A stretch of 64,000 nucleotides of DNA from Cytospora piceicola (Eukaryota > Ascomycota > Sordariomycetes > Diaporthales > Cytosporaceae): positions 806,001 through 870,000 of the forward strand of contig JALQBC010000013.1 of assembly GCA_023375675.1 (NCBI GenBank), read 5' to 3'. Positions 12,001 through 24,800 of this stretch are shown here, piece by piece. The notes beneath the pieces were generated by a model. The model searched no databases, had not been told where the DNA came from, and saw only the letters and a list, made by a program, of their open reading frames with translations. Positions within the stretch are counted from its first letter, which is position 1; every line of letters begins with the position of its first letter. A program made the translations under genes and the position numbers.

Positions 12001-12788
12001 TCAACATCACGTATCCATCCACATGTCGTCTCAAAGCCATCGGTTTCCGGCGTGCCGTGTGCACCGTCACACCATGTCTCATCACCGCTGTGCTGCTCCA
12101 CTGCTGCGGCACCATCATCGATCAGACAGACAGACAGACAGACAGACATGTCGTGACACCCGCCGCAGCCGAGACATACCAGGCCCGTGGCATCGTGACA
12201 CCACCAACGGTCGCGAGTGAGGACGAGCCCGTGGAACTCGGCTGTTACCCGAGACAAACAGAAGGAAAAATGCGGTTAGCCAGCCCGGGCACTGAGCACA
12301 AGGGTCTCACCACACCAGTCAGTGACAACGAAGAGGTCAGACGACAGGACACCTTCGTAGGTAGGCCTTGCCTTGTGAGGGCCGATGCTACCGTGTCTGA
12401 CCGACACCAGATCGTATCGAAACGGGTAGCTTGGCAATATGATATGAGGGCAGAAGGCGAGGTGAGAGGTAGTTCGTAGTAGTAATCAATAATGGTATTG
12501 GAAACCCTGAAGAGCCGTATCATGCATTTCCTCTCAAACGCCTAGAAAATCCTGAACTCCCTCCCGTCGAGTGTGACGGGTATGCAATGCTCCTTCTGTG
12601 TGGTCTGTCCGGTATGCCATCCCTCCACCCCTGGCGCCTTGGCCCAAATCCTTAAAACACCAATGGAAAGTCGACAAGTTGCGCGACGTGGGAATCCGAA
12701 AATGAACGATTCAGGCACGCCATGCGAGTGAAAGAAACAGTGCGACAAGCATCAAACATCACTGGCCTTGATCATCAAACGCAGGCGT
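12001..12788. other. intergenic region
   Basis: Lies between the NAD(P)-binding pseudogene and the 3' end of the arylsulfotransferase. It includes a short CAGA tetranucleotide tract near 12122-12148. Decayed downstream parts of the pseudogene may be present but I cannot recognise them. Confidence 0.5.
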
Positions 12789-14700
12789 TCATGTCCTCTT
12801 TCGGGTGAACATCATGAGGAGCAATATGACCGCGGAACAGGACATGAGAAGCAGAATGGAAGAATCGTAGCCATCGAGCCGACCGCAGCCGATTGTGCAA
12901 TAACCTGCAGCTCCACCGAGGTGCTGGGGAGAGGAAGAGAAGAGCATAAGTAATAGTGTTCCAAAAATTGAGAGATGCAATGCTGCAGACGCATGCTTCA
13001 CGGGGAAAGAAGGGGAAAACGCTGGCGGGGGGAAAGGGGAACCTCTGTCCAGTTGCTTACAGTTGTGCCAAGTTCCATATCCCACACGTCTGTGGTGCCC
13101 AAAATTGTGCCATCTGATGCCAGCGCATTTGCGACAAGATACATAGCCTCGGTCTTGAGGGGAACGACCGTCTCGTATCCTTCCTTTTTCACATTTTGCG
13201 TGAAAGTGATGTTTTCTTTCCGGTTCCCCTCCATCTACGTTGGCGAAACGAAGTTAGCCCCACGCGATATGGACAACGCTAAGCGTAGAAGTTGGGATTC
13301 AAACTTACAATGTCCCATGAGTGCACCTCGGTCGCGCCATTCCAGCTCACATACGCAAAGTTCTCATCGCCTGCGATGCTTGGTTTCCATGTCGGATAGG
13401 CGGTCCAGTCCATCGACCATGCTCGGTATACCGGCTGCGTGTTTGATGGCCCGTCGAACCACGGGCCCACCATAACGTCCAAGACGATTTCGCCGTCCTC
13501 GGTATATTCAGTAATGACCGGTGTGGTTCCCCAGCTTACGAGAACGTTGCCGTTGTCCAGCTTCTGGAACCCACCCATTGCCCAAGCCGCGATGTTCATA
13601 GGGTGGTAGTACTCGTGCACTATCTCGGCGGTCATATTTTCGGTATCGATCCGTAGGTGAAGACCTCTGGAGCAGCCCTCAGTGCAACCGGGAGAGGGGT
13701 TGGCCGGCTCCAGATCGTGATTGTCGAACAAGGTGATCTCGGTGAGGTCGTCGTTTATGAATCGCGCCGTGTGTTGGAAACCAAAGTTGGTGGCATTGCC
13801 GCCACTCAGATCCGTGAACTGGTTGTTCTTACCACCAAGCTGCCATATGATGGAGCCGTCCTTGCCACTGATGTATACCAGTGACTTGATGCGGCGCCCG
13901 GATACCAAGAAGTTGCCCTCATGCGTCTTTTGCATGCTATTAATATGGAAGAAATCCCAGCCGACCTCCTCGGTGGGCGCGCCATAATCGTTTGGGCCCC
14001 AGTAGACCTCGGTCTCGTTGAGGTCGAAATGATGACTGGCGCGCCAGAGGAACTTGAGCTCGCCTGTCGCAATGTCGATCTCCTCGAAGATGCTGTCCAG
14101 GAGCAGACCGTCCTCGGGACCGCCGCCGGGTGCATTGGTCATATCATAGGGAATTCTCTCGTAGGCCGTGATCAGGGCGGTCCCATCTTCGGTCAGTTGG
14201 CACTCGTGGGAATCAGCCAGGGTGTTGATCCTTTGGGTCGAGATGTTGTAGACTTGCTGGTAGGACGAGTCGTACAGCAAGCATTCGCCCAAGCCATGCC
14301 CTCTATAGTCCCGACCTTCCCAGAACGTGAAATATGGCAGGCCATTGTACATTTGTATCCTTGGGTTGTTCGCTGAGGCCCATTTTGGGTCGCCATAGAC
14401 CATGCTGAGATCCTTGGTATCGACGATGAAGGGGGTAGCTCCTTGGTCTCCAGCTACCGAGGACAGGAATAGATATTTGCCCAAGCCGGACTTTTCTGGG
14501 TGCCATTGGTTGACTTGGAACAGGAGGCCCAGTGTGTCTGTTGATTTATACGACTGGTTAGGATGTACTCCATAATCGCCCAGGTTGTATGCCTGGTAAT
14601 CGGTCACATACGCCTCTGGGCGTTCCTCGGCGGCGACGAGACCAGCTCCGGTGGCTAAGAAGCCGAGAAGGACGGCGGGAAGGCGGGCAGAGGAATGCAT
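12789..14700 (-). CDS. fungal arylsulfotransferase (ASST-type), secreted with C-terminal membrane anchor
   Basis: Three exons on the minus strand: 13309-14700, 13061-13234 and 12789-12923. The introns of 74 and 137 nt are both GT-AG and phase 0; total 566 residues. The start at 14700 is the first ATG; residues 1-25 are a signal peptide (Leu/Ala/Gly-rich core ending LVAA). The body matches the fungal arylsulfotransferase family: a beta-propeller-like series with conserved WHPE, DSHE, HINS, QHTARF and NHD clusters, and many N-glycosylation sites. Exon 3 adds a Cys-containing segment and a C-terminal hydrophobic helix followed by RKR, so the mature protein is probably membrane-anchored facing outward. 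Known: ASST enzymes transfer sulfate between phenolic compounds without PAPS. Substrate here is unknown. Stopping at exon 1 would lose the TM tail; the two downstream exons are strongly supported by frame continuity. Confidence 0.87.
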
Positions 14701-17570
14701 TTGTCTGGCGGGAAACGGGCTTGGCGGCACCAGATTAGGATGGCTTCATCTGAGTCGGGAGGGGGAGTCGGGGCCGGTAGACCAAGACCAGTTGTCGTGG
14801 ATGGGGCAGAGGATGTGTAGAATCAAACTCCTGTCATGGCATGCATGGCCTAAGGGTCAAGACAGGCGTGCGACGCGCGCAAGATGGGAAGCTGTTTTAG
14901 TATTTAAAGCTGTCATCAACAACAGGCGGAAGCTGGTACGTTTGGTCTCTTGACCAGGGTCCAGCTCCGAGTGTCTTGGGTCTGGGGCCCTTGTTGACTC
15001 GCGAACGTGGTGTCGTCTCCACCAGGCCGATGGAAATTGGAAGAGGGTCTAAAGTTCCCTGCTGTTATCGATCTGGCGAAGATGGAGATGCCGATCGCAG
15101 GAGGTGAGCTCGGTAGTGTAGGGGAGGCCCTGACAATTGTGTGTGCGTATAATAAACAACCTTGGAAACTACAGGCTTGAGTGTGTGTGAGGCTAGGAGA
15201 GACAAGGAGAGACAAGGAGAGACAACCTTGAAGAGAAGCTTAACGTCTTGCGGACCGTTGAGGCTGGAATTTGGGAAACATAAAAAAAAAAAAAAAACAG
15301 CAAACACAAATGGACGGAATGGAAAAATGGGGGATGAAGGAAGTTAGAGCGGGAAGAAAATCAGTCAGATCCGGAAGCAAATATCTGGAGCTAAGGAAGG
15401 GGCCAGGATTTGTGACACTGTCGAGGCACATGTAGAGCTGGCAGGAGTGCACAGTATGATTTCGAGGGCCAGACAGTAGGTATACCTTGTCATTGATCCA
15501 TTCGTTGTATGATTTTTAATTTTTTACTGGGCAGCCTTCTGAGTTGTTCGACTTGAACAGTGTACGAGAAGGAGACGAGTGGATGACAACTTGGCCCATT
15601 CGGGTGGCCGTTGTTGGAAAAACACTTGTTTGGAGATTTCCAAAGTTCCAGACTGTCAGTCAGTCAATCAGAATGGAGACGCGTGTATCACCCACAGTAC
15701 CGGTACTTACCGTCAGGACTGATCCACCCCCCTTTTTTGGCACTTGTCCCTTACCGACCATTCCCCAGGCTGTTAACTGTGGCACCCATGTACTGTATAA
15801 GTATGTAATGTACGTACTGCTCTGCTGCTGTACCACAGGCCGGCTTGAGCCTCCCCTAAAGTGGGTTGGTTGGTGGGTTCCAGGGTTCCTGCACGGTCCA
15901 CAAGTACTGTACATAGAACATTGTGAGTGTTATGATCGGCTCTTCCCCAGTAACCCTTTCTGTATTGCGGCACATCAGGAGGGTGGGTATGTGTCGTCAC
16001 AGGCTTAATATAGAGCACACAGTGACAGTACATGCAATCAGAACTTGGGGTTAGAAGTAGAAACGCCTAGGCGCACGCAAGATTGGCAGGCAAAAAGCCG
16101 GTGCTGATGAAGGCAAGGCGTTGGAATATTGACGGGAAGGAAGGAAGGGTTTGTTTCCAGATGTTATTTTTACTTATTAGCTTGCTTATCCAATTGGGCT
16201 GATGGATAAATTCTGTCGTGGAAGTCGGCCATTAACCTGATACGGGCTACGGCAGGGCGTTAGGTCCTTGGCACGAAGAACCTTTGGAATATAGTACCAC
16301 AGTACATTCGTCACCTACTTAGTAGGTACCTAGGTACCTAAATATCAGACATGAATAGAGACTTTCAGTTTCATATCCCACCATAATAACCTACCTACTT
16401 AAGTACCTAGGTAGGTAGGTATGTTGTAGATACCTAGGTACGTATGGTCTGTGTATATGCCAGGTGGTAGTGCAATGTACATGGCCGTCACGTCACCAGG
16501 CCGCCTGGCCTCCGAAGCGGTACTCGGTTACTTAGTTTAGTGGTTAAGTATAAGACCCACGCAGCCAAGTGCGGGCAGTACCTAACGGTACATGTAGATC
16601 GCTCACAACTGACTGCCCAGAAGTTGTTGTTTCAGCGGCCACCCTTTGAAATGGTTCGGAAAGGGATGAAACAGACAAAAGGTTGATTGCTTATCTGTTG
16701 CTCACGCTATCACGCTGTCACATTGTCACGCTGTCCACGCCGTCTGGCTGGTCATGTTCGTGTACTGGCAGACTGGTACTGTAAATCTGACTCCTGATTT
16801 TCAACCTTCTACTTGATGTGCAGAGATCTGCGTGAACGGAATGAGCCATACCCTAGGGTAATCTTCCAAAGGCTTTCGTCGCCTACGATACTGCCTCATG
16901 ATGCGCAATGCTGTTGCAGACCTACAGTCTCATGTTTGGAGTCGGCTTCAACTCATCTCCTACTGTAGCGTGGTAGCGTACACTTATTAAGCAGCTGACG
17001 ACGACGACCACGACGACAGCCACGACGACAACCACGACGACAACACGCCAAACAAGATGAGACGACGTGTTGCTCTGAAGCCCAGCACTACTGGCACCGG
17101 GGACTCCCCGGTCTCGGCCAGTGTGACCCCTGCATTGGATGGCTGCCGGCTCCACCTCCAGGGCTGACCTTGAACAATGTCCTGGCTGTCGGTCAGTCTG
17201 GAGTCTGGAGTCTGGAGACGGGGAATGGGAAACCTGGGCGGACCCGGGACGGCCATCGACCGACTCCCGACCGGCTTCTCGAACCGATTCCCGACGTCGC
17301 ATGACGATCTTCAGCAGTTCAATTTCCAGATGCCAACTGCCCCGTTTCCGAAAGGCGCATGTGCAGCTTGGCGTACCGGCCCACGGCTGCACGGATGGTG
17401 CTTGATCACTGATGGCACTTGCTACACCATTTGATGCAGCCGCTGCTGGTGACTCGCCTTGGTGCAGGCTGTTGTTAACTTGGAACTGGATGTTACGTCT
17501 GTGATCCGTACAGCAACCCATAGATCAGGCGGTATCTGAGCTAAACACCAAGAACACGAGTACCTCGCGA
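14701..17570. other. intergenic region with simple repeats and CCTAGG palindromes
   Basis: No gene is supported. Visible structure: a tandem AGGAGAGACA-like patch near 15195-15225, an A15 run near 15282-15296, a dense cluster of CCTAGG/GTACCTAGGTAC palindromes at about 16312-16342 and 16388-16441, and ACGACGACC triplet repeats near 16996-17045 that create spurious poly-valine frames on the minus strand. The right edge abuts the AT-rich block. Confidence 0.6.
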
Positions 17571-17799
17571 CGCTGTCATATAGCTATATCTTCAATCATT
17601 CCTTTATATACGCAAGCTCTATCTCATTTTACAGGTAGTATATTAGCCTTTTTCGCCTATAAAACGTTCGTACACTAACAGCCTATTAGCCGATAACGAT
17701 TTACGTTTATAAAACGGCTTAATACTAACAGATAATATATATTAGCTATTAGGTTAAGGTTTTTTTTTTAAGGTTAAGGTATCTTTTAGAAAGGGGAGG

Positions 17800-17823
17800 G
17801 CGGCTAGCTAGCTAGCTAATTAG

Positions 17824-17855
<32 letters not shown>

Positions 17856-17870
17856 TTAATTAACTAACTT

Positions 17871-17923
<53 letters not shown>

Positions 17924-18052
17924 TTAAATAAGTAAATAACTAATTAAATAATTAAATAACTAACTAAATAACTAATTAAATAATTAAATAACTAACTAAA
18001 TAAGTAAGTAAGTAAGTAAGTAAATAAGTAAGTAAATAAGTAAATAAATAAA

Positions 18053-18085
<33 letters not shown>

Positions 18086-18250
18086 TAATAAGTAAGTTAA
18101 TAAGTAAGTAAGTAAGTAAAGAAGTATATAAGTAAATAAATAAATAAATAAGTAAGTAAGTAAGTTATTAAGTAAGTTAATAACTAAGTAATTAAGTAAG
18201 TAAGTAAGTAAGTATATAAGTAAATAAATAAATAAGTAAGTAAGTAGAGT
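17800..18250. repeat. degenerate TAAC/TAAG tetranucleotide satellite
   Basis: Begins as GCTA units (about 17801-17825), continues as TAAC units to about 17935, passes through TAAT/AAAT variants, then becomes TAAG units to about 18245. Register is largely kept throughout. Short returns of TAAG units occur at about 18738-18800. The gradient of unit types suggests one ancestral tetranucleotide array altered by point mutation. Confidence 0.85.
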
Positions 18251-18735
18251 TATAACTGTATTTTTATATTTTATATTTATATTTTTAAAAATATAAAAAT
18301 ATATATATTTTATATTTATATTTTTAAACTTTTATATTTATATTTATATTTATTTTTAAACCTTTATATTTTATATTTTTATATTTTTAATATAAAAATA
18401 TAAATATATTATATAAAATTATAAAGAACTATATAAAAGTATAAATAACTATTATATTATTAAGTATTATAGTTATTACTATAAAAGTTCTTAAAGTATA
18501 TTAATATCTATTTTATTTAATTTTATATTTATATTTATATAAGTATATATCTTTAAATTTTTATATTTTTATATTAAAAATATAAAATATAAATATAAAA
18601 ATATAAAATATATATTTATATTTATATTTATTTCTGACCCTTTATATTTATATTTATATTTATTTCTAACCTTTTATATTTATATTTTTATATTTTATAT
18701 TTATATTTTTATATTTATATATATTTTATAACTTT
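18251..18735. repeat. TATATTT-type AT simple sequence
   Basis: Almost exclusively A and T with recurring TATATTTATATTT and TTTTTATATTTTA strings. Two near-copies of a segment containing a TTTATTTCTGACC/TTTCTAACC core occur at about 18625-18675, so part of this is a short tandem repeat in addition to the AT bias. No coding content. Confidence 0.75.
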
Positions 18736-19080
18736 ATAAGTAAGTAAGTTAATAAGTAAATTAATAAGTAAGTAATTAAGTAAGTAAGTAATTAAATATA
18801 TAAGTAAGTAAATAAAGTAAATTAAAAAATAATAATAAGCTTATTTACTAAAAAGGCTTTTTTAAAAAATAAAATATTTAATAATTAAATATAATATAAT
18901 AATATATTTTAAACGTTATTTTCTTATATTCTTTATAGCTTTAAATAGTAAAATACTTATTTATTTATTAGTTAATTAAATTATTTATTAACTTATTTAC
19001 TTATTTACTTTTAACTTAACTACTTATTATTATTTAACTTATTTATTAGTTAACTTATTTTATATAATATATTTACGCTT

Positions 19081-19285
19081 TATAAAAGGCTAGCCCTTAA
19101 GTGGTTACAGAAAGAGATCTTATTACTGTTTATAATCTTCTATAAGGGAAGATTTTAAGTAACTGCTATAATAGTATATAAAGCAAAAATTATACTACTC
19201 TTAAGTGTTATAGTATAAGTATAACGTTATAACGTAGGCTTCGGCCTATATATACCGAAGCCTTTATAGGCTTTAGCCTATAATA
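19081..19285 (-). repeat. left (3') LTR of element A
   Basis: Direct repeat of 32987-33192. The left, outer half keeps more G/C than its partner (for example TTACAGAAAG versus TTATAAAAAA). The right, inner half has lost more (CCTATAATA versus CCTGTGACA). Confidence 0.88.
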
Positions 19286-19749
19286 TTAGCCCCCTCCTTT
19301 TTAAGTGTATCTTTAACCTTAAAGGTTTATACGCTGTACATTACGTAAAAGTACGCTTATAAAGACCTTTAGTATTACCTACTTAAGTCTGTTACCTTTT
19401 ATAGCCCTTCGAATATACTCTTTCTCTTTCCTTTTCTTTTAACTATTAATCTTACTATAAGTGCCCCCTTCTCTTTTTCTTCTATTTTAATTACGATAAA
19501 GGTTTTAAGCCGTTATATAGCTATTTCTATATCGTTTATAAGCGGCTTAATCCTTAACGTTTATTTATTATAGCTAAAAAGCGAAGGTATAGCCTGTCGT
19601 CGTCCTTTACCTACACGTTGTCTATAAGTAAAGCGTTTACTACTACTAACTAAAAGAAACGAGATTGTATTTAGAAAACTAAAGCTAACTTTTTTCGCGA
19701 CGTTTTAATTACTTACCCCGATAATATTTATAAAGTCTTTTACTTCGAG

Positions 19750-19959
19750 TGTCACGATGTACTAGAATGATAGAGGCAAAGCTGCAATTCCAATATAGAT
19801 ATGAGCATTTTAGCTAAAGAGGAAGGGAAAGGCTTAAGCGTAGCTAAGGCCCTTCCTAAAGGTCTAAATACTAAAGTACGGTAAGGCCTAGTAGGTCACC
19901 TAGTCTGTGCGTAGGCGCCAGGTCAGGTAACCCTTAGCCCTACGCGCCGTTCCGTTATA
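19750..19959 (-). repeat. left (3') LTR of element B
   Basis: 210 bp, colinear without gaps with 26551-26760. The outer (left) half is less mutated than its partner, and the inner half more so (ending GTTATA where the partner keeps GTCACA). Confidence 0.9.
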
Positions 19960-21379
19960 TTACCCCCCCCGTAAAAAAAATAAGCGGCGAGCGAGTTAAA
20001 CTGCTAGCCTTCAGAGTACGACTGTTTTCTAAGCAGAGGTAAGGTACCTTCGGGATAAACTACTACGCCAGGGGCCTATAATCCCTAACGACGGGGTATC
20101 TCTATAGTCGTGCTAACTAATCGCTAGGTAGCCTTATATAATCACTTACTTTACTAATCGTATACTTCTACGTATCGCCGCTATTAGCAACGTCGCTTTC
20201 GTCGCTTTCCTTATTACTTTACGTATACCCTTCCGTACTTACGATAGTTTATTATCGTTAGTATAATCGCTATCGGCAACACCTAACCTATAGGCTAACT
20301 CCTAGTCGTCTAAGCGTTTCGAAAGGCCTTCGTATTTAAGGTATTAATTATAAAACTCCCTTAACTTTACAGGTATATTCTTAAAGTTAGCCGCGTTATA
20401 GTACTTTAAGTTAGGGTCTTAGCTACGCTATTAAACTTAATATTAAAGTTTATTATATTATACTCGTAAGGATAATACTTTATCTACTTCCTATTTATTA
20501 GCTCTGTTTATTTTATCTGCTAGCGGTTACTTATATTCTTAGCTTAATAACAGGTTATTAAAGTAAAAACAAAAACGGTTAGTATAAAATATATTCGATA
20601 TCCGTTATAAACTTAAGACCTTTAGCTTATACGAGTAACCTTTTATAGTATAGATATAATACGTTTAGCAGGTAAGTAGTATATCGAGCTTTTCGTTAAA
20701 ACGGTCTGAAAATTATAGCTTTTTAATAATAAATACTTTATCCTCGACGCCGAAATTAAGCTTATAGCGGTATTTATTTACTTACGTTACTATACGGTCT
20801 TATATACGTTTTAATATAGCTTAGGCTGTCTCGATATAACCTTTTAAAATATCTGCTATCTGCTAAGTATCGGTATAAGCTAACCTTTCTCGAACTATAA
20901 AGCCCTTTATATCTAATATATAAGCTTTTTAATTAAACTATAATAGTATTAAGTAGCTATAAGTAACTTTAAATAGTATTATACCTTTTAATATATTATA
21001 AGGGGTACTAGCTTAAGCTATATCTATCGTAGGTAAGGCTTTAAGCTAGTTTTATTAATAATAGTTAGTATATATCTGTAAACGCTAGTTTAATTATTTG
21101 TAGTAATTTTTAACTTATCCTGCGAATTAAAAGTATTTAACTATAAATAACTTTTAAGTAAATCCTAAGATTTTCGATATTTTATTCGTAAAGTCTGTAA
21201 TAAACTAAAAACTTCTGTCGAAGCTAATAGTTTAAGGTAAACTATATACCCGGAAGAGACTATAGTAATATATTTATACTATATCTTTAACGGTAGTTAT
21301 ACAGTAGTATATAATAGATTATATCTTTTTTATTAGCTTATTAATAATATTAAATATATTATCGTATTTAGACTTACTT

Positions 21380-24300
21380 ATTAGTATATACTTAAAATCT
21401 ATAACGATATAGTACTATTTCCGTAATAGTATAAGAAGTAAGCGGAGTAAACTAAAGATTTTATTATAAGGCGCCTTTACCGAACGATATAAGTAGTTAC
21501 CGATATATACATCGATGTCTTTAGCTATTCCTAGCTACTAATATTTAGTAGTAACTAATCGGCGAGTTTTATTATAGCTTAGGTAAGCTGTAATAATACG
21601 GCTATATACCTCTTTAATAACTCTAATATAAAGATTATTCTCGGCCGAAACGACTAATCGCCCTTTATAGAGTATATAGTCCTACAGGAATAACTAATAA
21701 AAGGTACCTTTATAAGCTTTCTAGCGGTATATCTTTAGGTTTATATTTAACCGATTCGCCTTTAACGTTACCTCGGCTAATAGTACTCCCGACAGAGGTA
21801 GTACCTTATTATTTTCTTTTAAAACGTATAGCTTATATACTTTAAAAGAGTCGGAAATAAACGGCTTAGTAGTAAAAACGGCTATATCCGTCGGGTTACT
21901 ATCTATATAGCGGAAAATAACTATCTCTCGCTCGGCCTTCTACCTAGCTTTTAAAGTTTTTAATTCCGTAGCCTTATATAATAAAGAATTAGCGATCGTA
22001 TTATTTAGTCTTAGTCGGTAAGTTATAATATAGTAGTATTATAAAAAGGTCTCGGCCTAGTTCGCTTAACGTTAGTTTAGCAGGCGTTTAGTTATAAAGT
22101 ACTCGAAAGCTTTATAGTTAGTAATAATAGTAAATAGTTAAAGCCTTTATTAACTAATTAGCTTAACACGCTACACCTTTAAAGCTTAAACTACAGCTAT
22201 TAGCTCTTTATCGTAGATTAGATAGTTAAGAGTAGGCCTGTATAAAGTCTCGGAGTAGAATATAACGAGGTACTAAGTACCGTCGTTAGTAATCTAAAAC
22301 AAAACGCCGGCCAGTACGCTATTAGATACGTCTGTCTCGACCTTAGTTTCCCTGTCTATATAATAATATTATAGTAAAGGTATATTAATTAATATATCCT
22401 TAAAAAACTAAAAAGCGTTCCTTTTAGTTTTATTTTAAATCTAAGCTGTATACTTACGCGTTAGTACTATTAATAGCTTTACTAGTCGGCTATATTTAAA
22501 AACAAATTTTCGGTAGAAGTTATAGAACCTTAAAAAAGACTATACCTCTTTTATAGTAATCGGGGCCTTTTAGTTTCGGACTACTAAGATCTTCTCGGGA
22601 TTTACTACTACTCTATTAATACTAATAATAAAGCCTAAGTACTTAGTCTTTATTATATAGAACTCGTATTTCTTAAGGTTAGTATATAGTCCGGCTATAT
22701 AAAGCCTTTCGAATATCTACTAAATATATTTACGATATTCCTTTAATAAATTAAAGTAAATTAGAATATCGTCGATATATATATAAACGTACTTATTAAG
22801 ATATTTTTAAAGTTAGTTATTAATAAATCTTTAAAATATAGCTAACCTATTAGTTAAGCTAAAAAGTATTACCTTATACTTATATAAGTTATAACGTACC
22901 CGGAAGGTTATTAATTCCTCGTCCTCCGGCTAGGCTATTCTGATTTTATAGAAGGCTTATCTAATATTAATTTTAGTAAAAATCTTTACCTTTAAGATTC
23001 GAGACAGTATTTCCTCGATTAAAGAAAGTAAATACTAATCTCGCTTAGTAATAGCGTTTAGTTTCCGATAGTCTATATAAAATCGCAGTCCTCTATCGGC
23101 TTTATAAAAGAAGAGTACTAAGGAAGCCTATAGGGTTATACTACTCTCGATAAACCCTTTTTTAAAGCTCTTAGTAATATACTTCCGATATACCTCGAGC
23201 TCTTTTAACGATATCTTATATAATAAAGAATACTTTAAATCCTCGGGTTTAATTCCTTCCTTTAAATAAATATAGTAGTCGATATACCGGTAAAGAGCTA
23301 ATATATCGGACTTATACTTACTTTAGCTATTAAGTAAATAGTAATATTCGAGCGGTACTATTTATAATACTTTTTATCGGAGTTCTTCCTTATTATACGG
23401 TAAAATCTCTTTATACTACTCTTCTCGCTTATTTATAATTAACTTCTCGATCTTATACAGATTAATATAACTAATTAAGTCTTCCGATTAGCTAGCGGTT
23501 TTAATAAATAATAAAGTATTTACTATATATACGTCGATCCGGTATTTATACTATCTAATTCTATCTCTCTTTAAAATATAAGCTTTTTAAGTATTATATT
23601 ACGTTTTTAAAAGGTCTTTATAGTAACGTAAAGGTAGAAATAACGAAGGGATCTGTTTAAACTTATATATACCCGGCAGGTCGGGCTCGTATAGCTTATA
23701 GTCTATAGTCCTTAAGCCTTTATCTTATAATAAACAGGACTATATAAAACCGTGTATTAGTAGGCGTAATACGGATAAGTACTATATCTTAAACGTCGGT
23801 AATTAAATAAAAACTGTTTCCGGTAACGCTTTTAGTATAAGCTAACTGTTGTCTGTTATAATATATTCTAATTCTTTAATACGTTATTTAATTAATTATT
23901 ATACCGTATAATAGCGTAAGTCTTTATCCTTTACCTTCTTTTATCTTTATTAACGTTTATCGTCGCGGTTTATAGCCTGTTTTCGTTAACAGACTTCTTT
24001 ATCTTATTTTAAGTTACGTATTTAGTATATATTATTATCTATTAGTATATCTGTAAAATTATAACTTAGTATTTACTTTTTAGGGTAATAAAGGTATCGG
24101 CCGGTATAGTCGATTATAATATCGTAGTGTTCGAACTATTTCCTACCGAAAATAATATTATATTTTATATTAAGTATAAGAAAAGGGAGACTTAACTTTA
24201 TCTTACCGTATACTCGTAATATAACGACTAAGGCTACGTTTAACAGTTAAATAGATTTACCGTCGTACCCCTTTACTATCTGTAGGTTAAATCCTATAAT

Positions 24301-24800
24301 CTATTAAGGTTAAAGTAATTTTTTTACTTATTATATAAATTTTAAACCTATAAATATATATCCGCCCGCTCCTATATTAACTAAAGCTTTTATAATTAAA
24401 GACAGTCTATTATTAACTATCGAATATAATACGGTAAAAGTATTACTTTTTAAATATTTTTAAAGTAAGTCGAATAGTAAGTTATCCGGCTACTTTTCCT
24501 TTAGTACTGTATACTATCTGCTTTATATCGACACATTCCTTAAAAAAGAGTTAATTTATTTTAAAGTTACTTATTTCCCGAGTTACTATTATCGCTCTTT
24601 ACGTTTAGCTTATCGTTAGTCGACGTAATAGTTAGTAGAGGCTATTAAGGGAAAAGCTTACTATATAAGTAATTAATACGGTTACTCTATTAGGCCGGCT
24701 TCCTATCGTTATTCTTAAAAGCATCGGGACACTTAAATAATCGATAACCTTCTTTCTTATATATAAAATACTTTCCTTCTTTAACTAGTTTTTTAAACTC
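21380..24800 (-). pseudogene. gag-pol relic of element B
   Basis: Minus-strand translation recovers diagnostic gypsy motifs interrupted by stops. A gag zinc knuckle near 24725-24778 reads KYFIYKKEGYRLFKC, which matches C-x2-C-x4-H-x4-C with two Cys and the His replaced by Tyr. The RT catalytic box near 22762-22788 reads VYIYIDDIL with both Asp retained. The integrase zinc finger near 21450-21615 reads EVYS...TAYLSYNKTRR...NYLYR, where the His and Cys zinc ligands are again Tyr. These changes are G-to-A on the coding strand. No functional protein is possible. Further flanks up to the LTRs are probably coding relics too but are not individually recognisable. Confidence 0.85.

Noticed and set aside
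11642..12118. 158-residue minus-strand frame across the NAD(P)-binding relic
   Set aside because: Antisense to the Rossmann sequence; Gly-rich end derives from homopolymers.
16922..17521. 199-residue minus-strand frame with a long Val-rich stretch
   Set aside because: The Val run comes from ACG/ACC triplet repeats; no domain or splice support.
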